Below, piece by piece: positions 44,419 through 54,532 of a stretch of 64,000 nt of DNA. Under the pieces are notes generated by a model that worked only from the letters and a program-made list of their open reading frames with translations, had not been told where the DNA came from and made no database searches. Source of the DNA: Halobellus sp. MBLA0158. Lineage in GTDB: Archaea; Halobacteriota; Halobacteria; Halobacteriales; Haloferacaceae. The stretch is taken from the NCBI RefSeq assembly GCF_041477585.1, contig NZ_JBGNYA010000001.1, positions 2,542,001 through 2,606,000 on the forward strand. Direction: 5' to 3'. Positions within the stretch are counted from its first letter, which is position 1. Each line of letters begins with the position of its first letter. The translations under genes and the position numbers were made by a program.

Positions 44419-45312
44419 ATGACTGAACTTCGCGCGCCTCCGGCGGACCGCACCGTCGAGGAACTGCTGTCGTTCGGCGTCGTGAACCTCGACAAGCCCG
44501 CCGGCCCGTCGGCCCACCAGGTGTCGGCGTGGGCGCGGGACGCCGCCGGCGTCGACCGCGCCGCCCACGCCGGGACGCTCGACCCGAAGGTGACCGGCTG
44601 TCTGCCGATCCTCCTGGGCGATGCGACCCGCCTCGCGCCGGTGTTCCTGGAGGGCGCGAAGGAGTACGTCGCCGTCCTGGAACTCCACGGACCCGCGCCC
44701 GGCGACCTGGAGGCCGTCGCCGCGGAGTTCGAAGGCGAGATCTACCAGAAGCCGCCGCGCAAGAGCGCCGTCGCGCGCCGCCTCCGGACGCGAGAGATCT
44801 ACGACCTCGACGTCCTGGAGGTCGAAGAGCGGCAGGCGCTCCTCCGGATCCGCTGTGAGAGCGGTACCTACATCCGGAAGCTCTGCCACGACCTGGGCCT
44901 CGCGGCGGGGACCGGCGCGCATATGGGCGACCTCAGGCGGACCGCGACCGACCCGTTCGACGACCGGGACCTCGTCTCGACCGCCGATCTGACCGACGCG
45001 CTCGCGTTCGCCGAGGAGGGCGACGAAGAGCCACTCAGAGCCGCCGTCGCGCCCGCGGAGCGGGCGCTGTCGCACCTCCCGCGGCTGACCGTCGCCGTCT
45101 CGGCGGCCGAACAGATCGCGGAGGGCGCACCGGTGTACGCGCCCGGCGTCGTCGACGCCGACTCGGATCTCGACGCGGTGGCGCAAAGCGACGAGGCGCC
45201 CCTCGTGGCCTGCTTCACCCCCGACGACGCCGCGGTTTGTCTGGGGCGGCTCGTCGGCGACCCGGACGCCGAGCGCGGCGAGGTCGTCGCGCTCGAACGC
45301 GTCCTGGTGTGA
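44419..45312 (+). CDS. cbf5: tRNA/rRNA pseudouridine synthase Cbf5 (TruB family)
   Basis: 297 residues. Catalytic Asp55 in HAGTLDPKVTG; KPAGPSAHQVSAW; GTYIRKLCHDLG; and a C-terminal PUA domain (about 210-290). In archaea Cbf5 is the catalytic subunit of H/ACA ribonucleoproteins and can also make Psi55 in tRNA. The gene ends on the A that begins palindromic element 3. It follows cmk by 21 bases. Confidence 0.94.
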   Translation: MTELRAPPADRTVEELLSFGVVNLDKPAGPSAHQVSAWARDAAGVDRAAHAGTLDPKVTGCLPILLGDATRLAPVFLEGAKEYVAVLELHGPAPGDLEAVAAEFEGEIYQKPPRKSAVARRLRTREIYDLDVLEVEERQALLRIRCESGTYIRKLCHDLGLAAGTGAHMGDLRRTATDPFDDRDLVSTADLTDALAFAEEGDEEPLRAAVAPAERALSHLPRLTVAVSAAEQIAEGAPVYAPGVVDADSDLDAVAQSDEAPLVACFTPDDAAVCLGRLVGDPDAERGEVVALERVLV

Positions 45313-45393
45313 TAGTGATTACTCTCGTCTCTTCCCGCCGAACGCCGTCACCGGTGACGGCGTTCGGCGGTAAACAGTGAGAGTAATCACTAT
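45312..45393. repeat. 82-bp palindromic dispersed element, copy 3
   Basis: The most perfect copy: ATAGTGATTACTCTC at one end and its exact complement GAGAGTAATCACTAT at the other, with inner arms CCGCCGAACGCCGTCACC/GGTGACGGCGTTCGGCGG meeting at the centre. Only a short interior (GTCTCTTC against GTAAACAGT) is not complementary. It lies directly after the cbf5 stop and about 100 bases before tRNA-Pro. Confidence 0.92.
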
Positions 45394-45492
45394 GAGTCTC
45401 GGAACCGGGCGCTCGACCGTGCGACCGACTGACGGCCGCGCGGTGAAACGAAGGACTTAACGGTACCAGCGGCATCCCATCGAATGCACTCT

Positions 45493-45563
45493 GGGACCGT
45501 GGGGTAGTGGTATCCTCTGCCGATGGGGTCGGTAGGACCTGAGTTCGACTCTCAGCGGTCCCA
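45493..45563 (+). tRNA. tRNA-Pro (anticodon GGG)
   Basis: 71 nt. Acceptor GGGACCG/CGGTCCC with discriminator A, D arm GGGTAGTGGTATCC, anticodon stem-loop TGCCG-ATGGGGT-CGGTA with GGG at 34-36, T arm CTGAG-TTCGACT-CTCAG. No CCA, no intron. A TATA-like GGACTTAACGG lies about 35 bases upstream (45453-45463). Confidence 0.94.
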
Positions 45564-45619
45564 TAACAAATTCTACGGTGGCTATCGGAGAGCGGCGCGT
45601 ATCTCCGACACCAGTTGAG

Positions 45620-45772
45620 ATGAGTGGCCTGACCCCCGGGTTCGCGAGGTCGTCTGATACGTATTACCGGGTGATCGCGTTCGGGGAGGTAACACTCACT
45701 GACGGCGTCGAGGAGCGGATCCGCGGCGAACAAGAGCTTGCGTCGCTGTACGACAGTTCGGCCGAGAGCTGA
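45620..45772 (+). CDS. Possible 50-residue small protein after tRNA-Pro
   Basis: MSGLTPGFARSSDTYYRVIAFGEV... ends YDSSAES. The gap between tRNA-Pro and the histidine kinase (284 bases) has no other candidate. The peptide could be a remnant of an accessory gene inserted beside the tRNA. No family recognised; composition is plausible but evidence is weak. Confidence 0.25.
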   Translation: MSGLTPGFARSSDTYYRVIAFGEVTLTDGVEERIRGEQELASLYDSSAES

Positions 45773-45847
45773 TTGGCAGCCAGTTCACGGCACAGCGTCA
45801 CATAGGACGACAGCGCGACGATACGAGAACTCTGGAGTTCCTATCCA

Positions 45848-46966
45848 TCACGCCGAATCCGCCGCGAACGTCGGGAGCAGCGACGACTGCGAAGGCAGAA
45901 CCAATCGAACGATCGCGCCCTGCGGATCGTTGTCTGCGAATTCGACGCTTCCACCGGACATCTGCACCGTCCAATAGATGATCCACAGGCCCAGCCCCTC
46001 GGTGTGAGCAAGTGGGGTCTCCGCCGGCAGTTCGATCGGCTTCCAGTCATCCTCCGAGATCCCCACTCCGGTGTCCGCTATCTCGACGACCACGCTGTCG
46101 TCGGCCGCTTCGTATAGCGTGACCGTCACCGCGACCCCGGCGGAGTTGTGTTCGATGGCGTTCAGTACCGCCTCTTCGATCGCGAGCGAGAGCTTCGGAT
46201 GCGCTCGGACGCAGCACGTCTCGGGGAGGTCCGTCGTGAGCGTTACCTCCGGGTAGTCCGCTCGAATGTGTGTGATCTGGGCGCGGACGACCTCCGTGAG
46301 GTCGAACTCGCGTAGCGTCTTCGTCTCCCAGATCGAAACGATCTGTCGGGTCCGGTCGGTCGTCTCAAGAAGCTCGTGGAGGTGGCGGCGAATGATACGC
46401 GTTCGCTCCGGTAGTTCCTCGACGTCATCGGCGGCCTCGACGATCTCGAGATACCCGAGTGCGATAGAGAGTTCGTTTCGGATGTTGTGCCGGAGCACGC
46501 GTTGATTGATTCTGAGCAGTTTGGAGAGCTCCCGTTCCTTGATGAGGCGTTCGGTGCTCTCGACGTAATACACACTGCTCCGCGTGCCGACGACCGCCCC
46601 GAGAGCGCCAGCAAACGAAACGAGGAACGAGAACTCGCGGGGAGGGCCTCTGATGGCCCAAATGGTCCAGACAGCGACGGCGAGGATCATAAACGCGACA
46701 GTCACACCGACGGTCAAGAACAGGGCTCGCCACCGGCCGCCCTGAGAGATGTCTCGGTCGGGGAGCGTGTAGGCCGTTGAAATCACGAAGAGCGAGAGGC
46801 TCCAGATGATGAACGATTCGAGGACGGTCTCGAGCCCCTGGCCCTCGAAGAGCGCATGTTGGGTGCCCAAAAGAAAACAGAGGGATCCCAGGGTGTAGAA
46901 CCCATAGCGTGGCGATATGTCGAGCGACATAGAAAGGTACGGAACAATAGGCATAGAGACGCGCAT
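45848..46966 (-). CDS. Orphan membrane sensor histidine kinase
   Basis: About 372 residues. Four hydrophobic segments in the first 130 residues, then the H-box RVLRHNIRNELSIALGYLE, an N-box in AIEEAVLNAIEHNSAG, and ATP-lid motifs DTGVGIS and GLGLWI. No response regulator lies nearby. Start is uncertain: the frame continues to a GTG at 47053 that overlaps the upstream gene's stop (GTGA), and internal starts at 46966, 46954 and 46930 (MSLDISPRYG) are possible. The last agrees best with the first membrane helix. Base composition is lower in GC than the flanking core genes. Confidence 0.85.
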   Translation of the reverse strand: MRVSMPIVPYLSMSLDISPRYGFYTLGSLCFLLGTQHALFEGQGLETVLESFIIWSLSLFVISTAYTLPDRDISQGGRWRALFLTVGVTVAFMILAVAVWTIWAIRGPPREFSFLVSFAGALGAVVGTRSSVYYVESTERLIKERELSKLLRINQRVLRHNIRNELSIALGYLEIVEAADDVEELPERTRIIRRHLHELLETTDRTRQIVSIWETKTLREFDLTEVVRAQITHIRADYPEVTLTTDLPETCCVRAHPKLSLAIEEAVLNAIEHNSAGVAVTVTLYEAADDSVVVEIADTGVGISEDDWKPIELPAETPLAHTEGLGLWIIYWTVQMSGGSVEFADNDPQGAIVRLVLPSQSSLLPTFAADSA

Positions 46967-47049
46967 AAAGTCATCGGCCAACGCGCCGGCAACTGCCTCA
47001 TCGTGGCGTGAAGTGCGGAATCTTCGATGGGCACAGGGACGCCTTTCGA

Positions 47050-47271
47050 TCACTCCAGAGCCAGTCCGACCACGACGAATACGATTCCCGTCAGAGCGAC
47101 CGCCGTCGCGTAGACGACCATCCGAAGTCGCTGTGTGGTTTCGGCGCCCGCGGGGTCATACCGCCACTCGCGTACGGGCACCCACGAGCGGGCTCGCCCA
47201 AGCGGGTCGCCGAGTAGATAGCCGGCGAACGCGAGGAGGAAGACCCCGAGCCCGAGCGCGGTGAGGTTCAT
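47050..47271 (-). CDS. Small two-helix membrane protein
   Basis: 73 residues: a first hydrophobic helix (ALGLGVFLLAFAGYLLG), a charged loop with VREWRYDPAGAETT, and a second helix (VVYATAVALTGIVFVVVGLAL). Located directly upstream of the histidine kinase and possibly coupled to it by a GTGA overlap, so it may be part of the sensor. Family unknown. Confidence 0.62.
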   Translation of the reverse strand: MNLTALGLGVFLLAFAGYLLGDPLGRARSWVPVREWRYDPAGAETTQRLRMVVYATAVALTGIVFVVVGLALE

Positions 47272-47372
47272 ATCCGCGGGTATCGTTCGATTTTAAAAGT
47301 GCCTTGTGGGTGGGCCCGCTCGTGGAGGCGTTTGTTTCCGTCGCCGGCGGCGAGTGACTCGCGTAGACCAAC

Positions 47373-47849
47373 GTGGCTAGAATTATCATCGATCGCCGGC
47401 TACGAAATACCGTGTCCGCCCTCCAGCGACGGTTCGCGATATCGGGTCCGTGGAAGCGCCCTCTCGCTATCAGCACCGCCGTCACCGTTCTCTACGCGAG
47501 TTGCGTGTTCGGGTATAGTCTCCTGCCCGGCTCGAACGTCTCAATCTCGGGGACGCTATGGGGCGCACTTGCGTTGTCTACGGCCCTTGGATTGGTGACG
47601 ATAGGGGTTCCCGTCTTTCTCTGGCTTCGGTACGAGATTCGCAGTCCGGGGGTGCTGTTGGCGGCCATCCTCACGTTCTGGCACGTCCTGGTATACGTTC
47701 CACCGATCGGAAGCGGACAGGGCGATTCGCCCGGGTTCCTCTTCGTGTTCGTCTGGGCACCGATGTATCTCGGCGCCTACGTCCTGCTGGCCGTGGTAGA
47801 GTACTGGCTCCGGAATCACGACCTCCCCGTTTCCGTTCCGAGTTCGTAG
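47373..47849 (+). CDS. Four-helix membrane protein of unknown function
   Basis: 158 residues from a GTG start. An amphipathic, basic N terminus (ARIIIDRRLRNTVSALQRR) precedes four hydrophobic segments; the C terminus is short. A shared AT-rich block CGATTTTAAAAG (about 47289-47300) stands between it and the divergent small membrane gene and may serve both. Not recognised. GC content is lower than the core genome. The 234 bases downstream to cysK hold no gene that I can support. Confidence 0.58.
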   Translation: MARIIIDRRLRNTVSALQRRFAISGPWKRPLAISTAVTVLYASCVFGYSLLPGSNVSISGTLWGALALSTALGLVTIGVPVFLWLRYEIRSPGVLLAAILTFWHVLVYVPPIGSGQGDSPGFLFVFVWAPMYLGAYVLLAVVEYWLRNHDLPVSVPSS

Positions 47850-48083
47850 TTAGACCGGACCATCCCCGGACCGAACGGTGAGCGCCTTCTGCGGACTGTT
47901 CAGTGGGGATCCACGAGCAGGTGTACCCGATCGATCAGCACGGATGAATACCGCCAAACTGCATTCGACGGATAAGCAGTCGGAAAACCGACGGAATACG
48001 GAGGATAAATTCACTACGGACACAGTTTCCAACTGCTGAGAATCGGATGTCCGTTTTTCCGCCCGTTCGTCGAATCACCAACG

Positions 48084-49025
48084 ATGGCCTCCCACCAGCG
48101 GACATACTCGGAGATGCATATCGCATCTTCGATCGACGAGTTCATCGGCGAGACGCCGCTGCTCCGTCTGGACGCCTTCGCGGACAACCTCCTCGGAAAG
48201 GTCGAGGCGCAGAACCCGTATTCGGTCAAGGACCGCATCGCCCGCGAGATCATCGATGCGGCCGAGGCCGACGGGGCTCTCGAACCGGGCGGCACGGTCG
48301 TCGAGTCCACGAGCGGGAACACCGGTATCGGCTTGGCGGCCGTCTGCGCCGCCCGGAACTACGACTGCGTGCTCACGATGCCGTCCTCGATGTCCGAGGA
48401 GCGACGGGCGATACTCAGTGCTCTCGGGGCGGATCTGGAGCTCACCCCCGCAGAGGACGGGATGGGCGGCGCCAACGAGCGTGCCTCGGAGATCGCCGCT
48501 GAAGACGAGAACGCGGTCCTCGCGCGTCAGTTCGAAAACGAGGCGAATCCCGCCGCACACCGCCGAACGACGGGGCCGGAGCTGTGGCGCGCGACGAACG
48601 GCGAGATCGACGCGGTCGTCGCGGGTGTCGGGACGGGGGGCACGATCACCGGCGTCGCCGAGTACATCAAAGAAGAACGGGGGAAGCCGACGCTCACCGC
48701 CGTCGCGATAGAGCCCGCCGAGTCGCCGACGATCTCGGAGCGGTGCTCGGACGGTCACGACATCCAGGGAATCGGTCCGGGGTTTCTCCCGGAGGTGCTC
48801 CGGACCGAACTGATCGACGAAGTGCGGGGGGTCGACGCGTCCGACGCAAAGACGGCGGCTCGAAAATTGGGACGCACCGAGGGCTTGCTGGTCGGGATCT
48901 CGTCGGGAGCGGCGCTCGCCGCCGCGGCCGAGTACGCGACCGAGCATCCGGACGAACTGGTCGGCGTCGTGTTGCCGGACCCGGGCGAACGGTATCTTTC
49001 GACGGACCTGTACGAAACGGGCTGA
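48084..49025 (+). CDS. cysK: Cysteine synthase family PLP enzyme
   Basis: 313 residues. PLP lysine Lys49 in NPYSVKDRIA, the phosphate- or substrate-binding STSGNTG (about 75-81), GVGTGGTITG for the PLP phosphate, and GISSGAALAAA at the ring nitrogen. Closest to O-acetylserine sulfhydrylase CysK/CysM; related beta-replacement enzymes cannot be excluded. A shorter start at MHIASSIDEF is possible. No serine acetyltransferase gene lies nearby. Two candidate AT-rich elements occur upstream (GGATAAATTC near 48001 and GTTTTTCC near 48053). Confidence 0.9.
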   Translation: MASHQRTYSEMHIASSIDEFIGETPLLRLDAFADNLLGKVEAQNPYSVKDRIAREIIDAAEADGALEPGGTVVESTSGNTGIGLAAVCAARNYDCVLTMPSSMSEERRAILSALGADLELTPAEDGMGGANERASEIAAEDENAVLARQFENEANPAAHRRTTGPELWRATNGEIDAVVAGVGTGGTITGVAEYIKEERGKPTLTAVAIEPAESPTISERCSDGHDIQGIGPGFLPEVLRTELIDEVRGVDASDAKTAARKLGRTEGLLVGISSGAALAAAAEYATEHPDELVGVVLPDPGERYLSTDLYETG

Positions 49026-49219
49026 CGGGCTAGCTCTCTCAGGTGGCGGTCGCAGGTGCGCAACCGCAGTCTCTTCGGGTGCCGATTCGTCGAACGGCCG
49101 TCGTGGTCTCCACTCTTCGATCGCTCGATGCAGATCGCACCGTGGACTTCCCAGTCGGTGAAGCCGTCTAGTCGATAGTCCGTGTCGGCTCCGCCGCTGA
49201 GCGCGCGAAGCCCAAGAGA

Positions 49220-49234
49220 TATTACCAAGTAATA
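49220..49234 (+). promoter_or_regulatory. Operator-like palindrome over the thiC TATA box
   Basis: TATTAC-CAA-GTAATA, a perfect 6-bp inverted repeat, ends 15 bases before the thiC ATG and begins 29 before it, so it coincides with the TATA position of a leaderless transcript. A repressor here would block TBP. Haloarchaeal thiC is known to be controlled by the ThiR regulator; whether this is its site is inference. No TPP riboswitch fold is apparent in the 223-base gap. Confidence 0.6.
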
Positions 49235-49245
49235 TAACCTAGTGA

Positions 49246-50697
<1,452 letters not shown>

Positions 50698-50863
50698 AGT
50701 CTCGGTCAAGCATCAGCGTCCGTGCCTCTGAGCGACGGGCTCGAATGCTGGACTCGACGCAATCGGTGGTGCATCGGTGGTGCGACAGACGCCCGCACGG
50801 TCGGCGCCAGAAGGGCTGTGGGCCCTCCACGAAGCTTATGAGCGGGTGTCGATCACTCGGAAT

Positions 50864-51097
50864 ATGGTCCGGTTCGGAGCCCTCCTCCTGGGCGTCGTCC
50901 TGACGTTCTTCGGATTTGGCGCCGCCTGGAACGCCCGCGAAGTCGCCCGGAAGGACGAACAGTACGACGCGATCGGAAGCCGACGCGGGTGGCTCGACGC
51001 GGAGCCGGCGGGATGGAAGGTGTCGGTCGTGCGGCTGTCGTGGGGGATCGTGGGAATCATCGGCCTCGCGCTCGTCGGCGCGGGGCTGTTGTTGTAA
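50864..51097 (+). CDS. Small two-helix membrane protein
   Basis: 77 residues from MVRFGALLLGVVLTFFGF. One N-terminal and one C-terminal hydrophobic helix frame a charged 35-residue loop (AREVARKDEQYDAIGSRRGW). A TATA-like GCTTATGAGC about 30 bases before 50864 favours this ATG; a GTG at 50777 would add 29 residues. The layout resembles the 73-residue protein at 47050-47271, with a similar Arg/Trp-rich loop, but I cannot say they are related. Function unknown. Confidence 0.6.
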   Translation: MVRFGALLLGVVLTFFGFGAAWNAREVARKDEQYDAIGSRRGWLDAEPAGWKVSVVRLSWGIVGIIGLALVGAGLLL

Positions 51098-51217
51098 TCG
51101 TTCGTCGGCGCATGCACCCCGCGCTGGCGTTGCCGCTGGAATCTCGAACCGACGAGAAATATCGACACCGATCAGAAAATGTCCGCTCGGATGTGGATAC
51201 AGCGCCGACCCGGCCGA

Positions 51218-52786
51218 TCAGAACTGGCCGGCGTCGGCGTCCCGGGAAGAGCCCCCGTCGGTCGCCGCCGGGCTGTGTCCCGTGCTGCTCGCGTCGACGC
51301 CGGGATTGGCCTGATCGCCCGCGTTCCCGCTCCCGCTCCCGGCGACACCGATGTCGAAGGTCGCGAGGTGGGCCTCCAGGTCGGACGCCTGCTCGGCGAG
51401 GACATCGGCGCTCGACGTCACTTCGGTGAGCGAGGCGGCCTGCTCTTCGGCCGCCGCGGAGACGTTCTCGGTCTCGGCGTCGACCTCTTGGCTGTCGTCG
51501 ACGACCTCGTCGATCATCGCCACGACCTCTTGGGCGGAGGCCGCCTGTTCGTCTGTGGCGCGGCTGACCTCCTGGATGCTGTCGTTGATCGATTCGACGT
51601 ACCCGGTGATGGCTTCGAGCGCGTCGACGCTCTCTTCGATCGTGTCCGCGCCGTCTGTCACCTCCGAGCGCATCTCCTGGATCTCCTCGACGGTGCCGGT
51701 GGTCGACTGCTCGACCGCCCCGATCCGCTCTTCGATCTTCCGGGTGGCCTCGCCGACCTCCATCGCGAGGTCCTTGATCTCGTCGGCGACGACCGCGAAG
51801 CCCTCGCCCGCCTCGCCGGCGCGGGCGGCCTCGATCGAGGCGTTCAGCGCCAGCAGATTGGTCTGTTCGGCGATGTCGTCGATGAGGTCGACGATCTCGC
51901 CGATCTCGGCCATCTGCGATTCGAGCGACTCGATCTCCTCGACGGTCCGCTCGCTCTTCGCTTCGATCTCTTCTAGGGCCTCGATCGCCTCTCCGGCGTT
52001 CTCCCGCCCGTCGTCGCCGCGATCGGCGGCTTCCTCCGCCGTCGACGCGACCTCGTCGGCCGAGGAGGCGACCTCCTCGACGGTGGCCGAGAGGTCGTTC
52101 ATCTCGTCGGAGACGGTCTCCAGGCTCTCGGTCTGTCGGGTGCTGGTCGAGGCGATGCCCTGGACGGACTCGCTGACCTGCTGGCTCGCCGACTCCACCT
52201 CGCGGGCGCTGTTTGCGACCGTCTCCGTCTCGCTGGCGACCGCGCCGGAGAACTCCCGGATGTCCACCATCGTCGCCTGCAGATCACTCATCATCGAATT
52301 GAACGACTCCGCGATCTCCACCATCGCGTCGCTCCGGCTCTCGGGGTCCATCCGCCGGGTCAGGTCGCCGTCGGCCGCCGCGTCCATCGTGGCGCTGAAG
52401 GCCGCCGCTTTCGAGACGAGAGCGTCGTTCAGCTCTTCGGCATCGTCTTTCGCTTCCTGGGCCCGCCGTCGCTCCTGTTCGACGCTCTCCCGTTCGGCCT
52501 TCAGTTCGACGACCGACGAAAGCGACCCGGTCGAGGTGATGGCGAAGACGCCGATGGTGATCGACAGGAGGATCAGGCTCAGCAGGTCCCAGAAGGACCC
52601 GCTGATGCCGAGCCACTCCAGCGCGACCACGCCGGTCCACATCGCTCCGAGGAGGCTCCCGAACGCCACGTTCGACCAGAAGCCGGCCTCCAAGTCGAAG
52701 TCGTGATAATTGCGCACCGAAAGAACCGCCGCGGCCCCGAACCCCGCGACCGCCAGCAGGTCCAAGACCGCGGTGAAGGAAACCAT
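51218..52786 (-). CDS. Methyl-accepting chemotaxis-type transducer
   Basis: 522 residues. Three hydrophobic segments occupy residues 1-90. A HAMP-like stretch follows (about 135-180, [29 protein letters not shown]), then a long coiled coil with the conserved hairpin tip [33 protein letters not shown]. The extracellular part is nearly absent, so the signal must be sensed in the membrane or via a partner. It is three bases downstream of a small three-helix membrane gene and presumably forms a receptor with it. No other che gene is nearby. Confidence 0.92.
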   Translation of the reverse strand: MVSFTAVLDLLAVAGFGAAAVLSVRNYHDFDLEAGFWSNVAFGSLLGAMWTGVVALEWLGISGSFWDLLSLILLSITIGVFAITSTGSLSSVVELKAERESVEQERRRAQEAKDDAEELNDALVSKAAAFSATMDAAADGDLTRRMDPESRSDAMVEIAESFNSMMSDLQATMVDIREFSGAVASETETVANSAREVESASQQVSESVQGIASTSTRQTESLETVSDEMNDLSATVEEVASSADEVASTAEEAADRGDDGRENAGEAIEALEEIEAKSERTVEEIESLESQMAEIGEIVDLIDDIAEQTNLLALNASIEAARAGEAGEGFAVVADEIKDLAMEVGEATRKIEERIGAVEQSTTGTVEEIQEMRSEVTDGADTIEESVDALEAITGYVESINDSIQEVSRATDEQAASAQEVVAMIDEVVDDSQEVDAETENVSAAAEEQAASLTEVTSSADVLAEQASDLEAHLATFDIGVAGSGSGNAGDQANPGVDASSTGHSPAATDGGSSRDADAGQF

Positions 52787-52789
52787 CGG

Positions 52790-53122
52790 TCAGCCCTCCA
52801 CGGCGTCCGAGCCGCCGAGCGTCTCCGATCCCCCGAGGCCCGCCTCTTCGGCCGCCGAGAGCCGCTCCCGGCGATCGTAGGCCGCGTAGGCGAACGCCAC
52901 GCCCGATCCGAGGAGCCCGAACGCGTGTTCGACGAAGTTGAACACGTCCCCCAGAACGAGCGCCTCGACGTTGGTCGCGACAGCACCGACGACCAGGCAA
53001 CAGTACCCGAGTGTGAACCACTTCGCCTCGTCTGTGTACCTGAGTATCACCGGAACTAATCCGACGATAGCGACCGTCAAAAGCACCAATTCCCCCGGTT
53101 CGAGCGCGCCAAGCGACACCAT
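52790..53122 (-). CDS. Three-helix membrane protein, likely partner of the transducer
   Basis: 110 residues. Hydrophobic segments at about 11-27, 36-58 and 65-84, then a short charged tail (YDRRERLSAAEEAG). It lies immediately before the transducer gene in the same operon. The transducer has its own three N-terminal helices, so together they could form a six-helix sensing unit. Alternative: an independent small protein. I chose MVSLGALEPGELVLL as the start, as the frame upstream has no hydrophobic continuity. Confidence 0.68.
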   Translation of the reverse strand: MVSLGALEPGELVLLTVAIVGLVPVILRYTDEAKWFTLGYCCLVVGAVATNVEALVLGDVFNFVEHAFGLLGSGVAFAYAAYDRRERLSAAEEAGLGGSETLGGSDAVEG

Positions 53123-53283
53123 ACGCGCCAGTTGCCAAACCGTCGCATAAACGTTCCGCGCCAAAACTCACGTTTGATAATTATTATATACTGGATGTTG
53201 TCAACCGATAAATATTTCTTGGTCGAGGACCCGATCCGATGCCTTTCGATCGGGGGAACGCCGTCCGAAACGCGGGGGTGCCG

Positions 53284-54381
53284 TCAGTCGAAGCCGCTGA
53301 CGAGCGTCACGAGCCACTGGGCCGGGTCGTCGCGGCGGCGGACCTCGACGCGCTCGACCCACTTGACCCACTGGAAGCCGCGCCGGCCGGGCGCGACGAG
53401 CCGCATCGGGCCGCCGTGGCCGTGGCTCAGCCGCTCGTCGGCGACGTGCGTGGCCAAGAGCGCGTCGCGGGCCTCCTCGACCGGGAGCGACCACCGGTAG
53501 CCGGTGACGGAGACGAAGCGGACGTACCGCGCGCTTTCGTCGACGCCCGCGGCGTCCAGCAGATCGCCGACGCGGATCCCGCGCCACCGCTGGACCGTGT
53601 ACCAGCCGCTCGTGCAGTCCAGGAGGGCTTCGCGCTCGCTGAGAGCCTCGCCGTCGACGACGACCTCGTCGTACGCGAGCGACAAGGGCGTCTCGACCGC
53701 GCCGCGAACCGCCAGCGACCACTCGCCGGGGTCGATCGGGTCGGGGTCGTCGGCGACCCACGAGGTCACCGGAAACGCGCCGTTGCCGTCGCCCTGACGG
53801 GGCTGTGACCCGGTGAAGCGGCGGTCCGCGCCCGGCGTCTCCAGGACGTCGTTCGCGACTTCTTGCGCTCGGTAGACGACGCCCCCGCCGAGGAGGAGCG
53901 CCGCGTACTTCAGCGTCGTCCGCCGACGGTGGAAATCCCGACGCTGCGGGAGGCGAAAGCGCGTCGCGAGGTGGGCGGCGATGAGCGGGACGAGCACGAG
54001 GCCGAAGCCGACGTGGACGCTCAGGAGCGTCCACAGCCACAGCCGGGCGTCGAGGCCGAGGACCCACGCGATCCCCGTCGCGAGCGCGCCGACGGCCGCG
54101 ACAAGCGTCGCCACCGAGAGCGCGGTCGTGGGTCGCCACCGGGAGCGGTCGGTGAGCCGGTGGCGGACCCGCGCGAGCTTGAATCCGAGGAGCGCGACGA
54201 TCGTCAGCCCGACGATCCGGTGGAGCCAGAACAGCGGCCAGCCCGAGGGCGACCCCACCGTGAAGGAAAGCAGTCCCGAAGCGGCCTCGACGCCGACGAG
54301 CGCGAGGAGCGACCAGTCGACGAGCCGCGGCGGCGGCCGCACCGCGTCGGCGACGTCGCGGAGCCGGGAGGCTGGCCACAT
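53284..54381 (-). CDS. Membrane-anchored molybdopterin oxidoreductase with cytochrome b-like N terminus
   Basis: 365 residues. The first half has about five hydrophobic helices with paired histidines (LFWLHRIVGLT, LLSVHVGFGLV and LIAAHLATRF), like a di-haem cytochrome b561-type domain. The second half is a sulfite-oxidase-type molybdopterin domain with the ligand Cys near residue 255 (LDCTSGWYTVQRW), RFVSVTGYRWSLP, and LVAPGRRGFQWVKWVERVEV. Substrate unknown: sulfite, methionine sulfoxide or chlorate-type reactions are all possible in this superfamily. The fusion would send electrons directly between Moco and the membrane quinone pool. Confidence 0.86.
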   Translation of the reverse strand: MWPASRLRDVADAVRPPPRLVDWSLLALVGVEAASGLLSFTVGSPSGWPLFWLHRIVGLTIVALLGFKLARVRHRLTDRSRWRPTTALSVATLVAAVGALATGIAWVLGLDARLWLWTLLSVHVGFGLVLVPLIAAHLATRFRLPQRRDFHRRRTTLKYAALLLGGGVVYRAQEVANDVLETPGADRRFTGSQPRQGDGNGAFPVTSWVADDPDPIDPGEWSLAVRGAVETPLSLAYDEVVVDGEALSEREALLDCTSGWYTVQRWRGIRVGDLLDAAGVDESARYVRFVSVTGYRWSLPVEEARDALLATHVADERLSHGHGGPMRLVAPGRRGFQWVKWVERVEVRRRDDPAQWLVTLVSGFD

Positions 54382-54532
54382 ACTCCTTGCTAGGCCCGCC
54401 GCCGCAAGAAGCGTTCGGGCCGCAGACGACGGAGAGGGCATCGAGGAGGCTCCGTCGCCGCCGACGACACCGACCGGATCGCCGAGTGACCGACAGCGAC
54501 AGTATAATACTCGGCCGGCATCGCCTACGGGT

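Noticed and set aside
45215-45733. Minus-strand ORF of 172 codons across palindrome copy 3 and tRNA-Pro
   Set aside because: It reads through cbf5 antisense, the palindrome and the tRNA; similar peptides appear wherever the palindrome occurs, showing that they are translations of the repeat.
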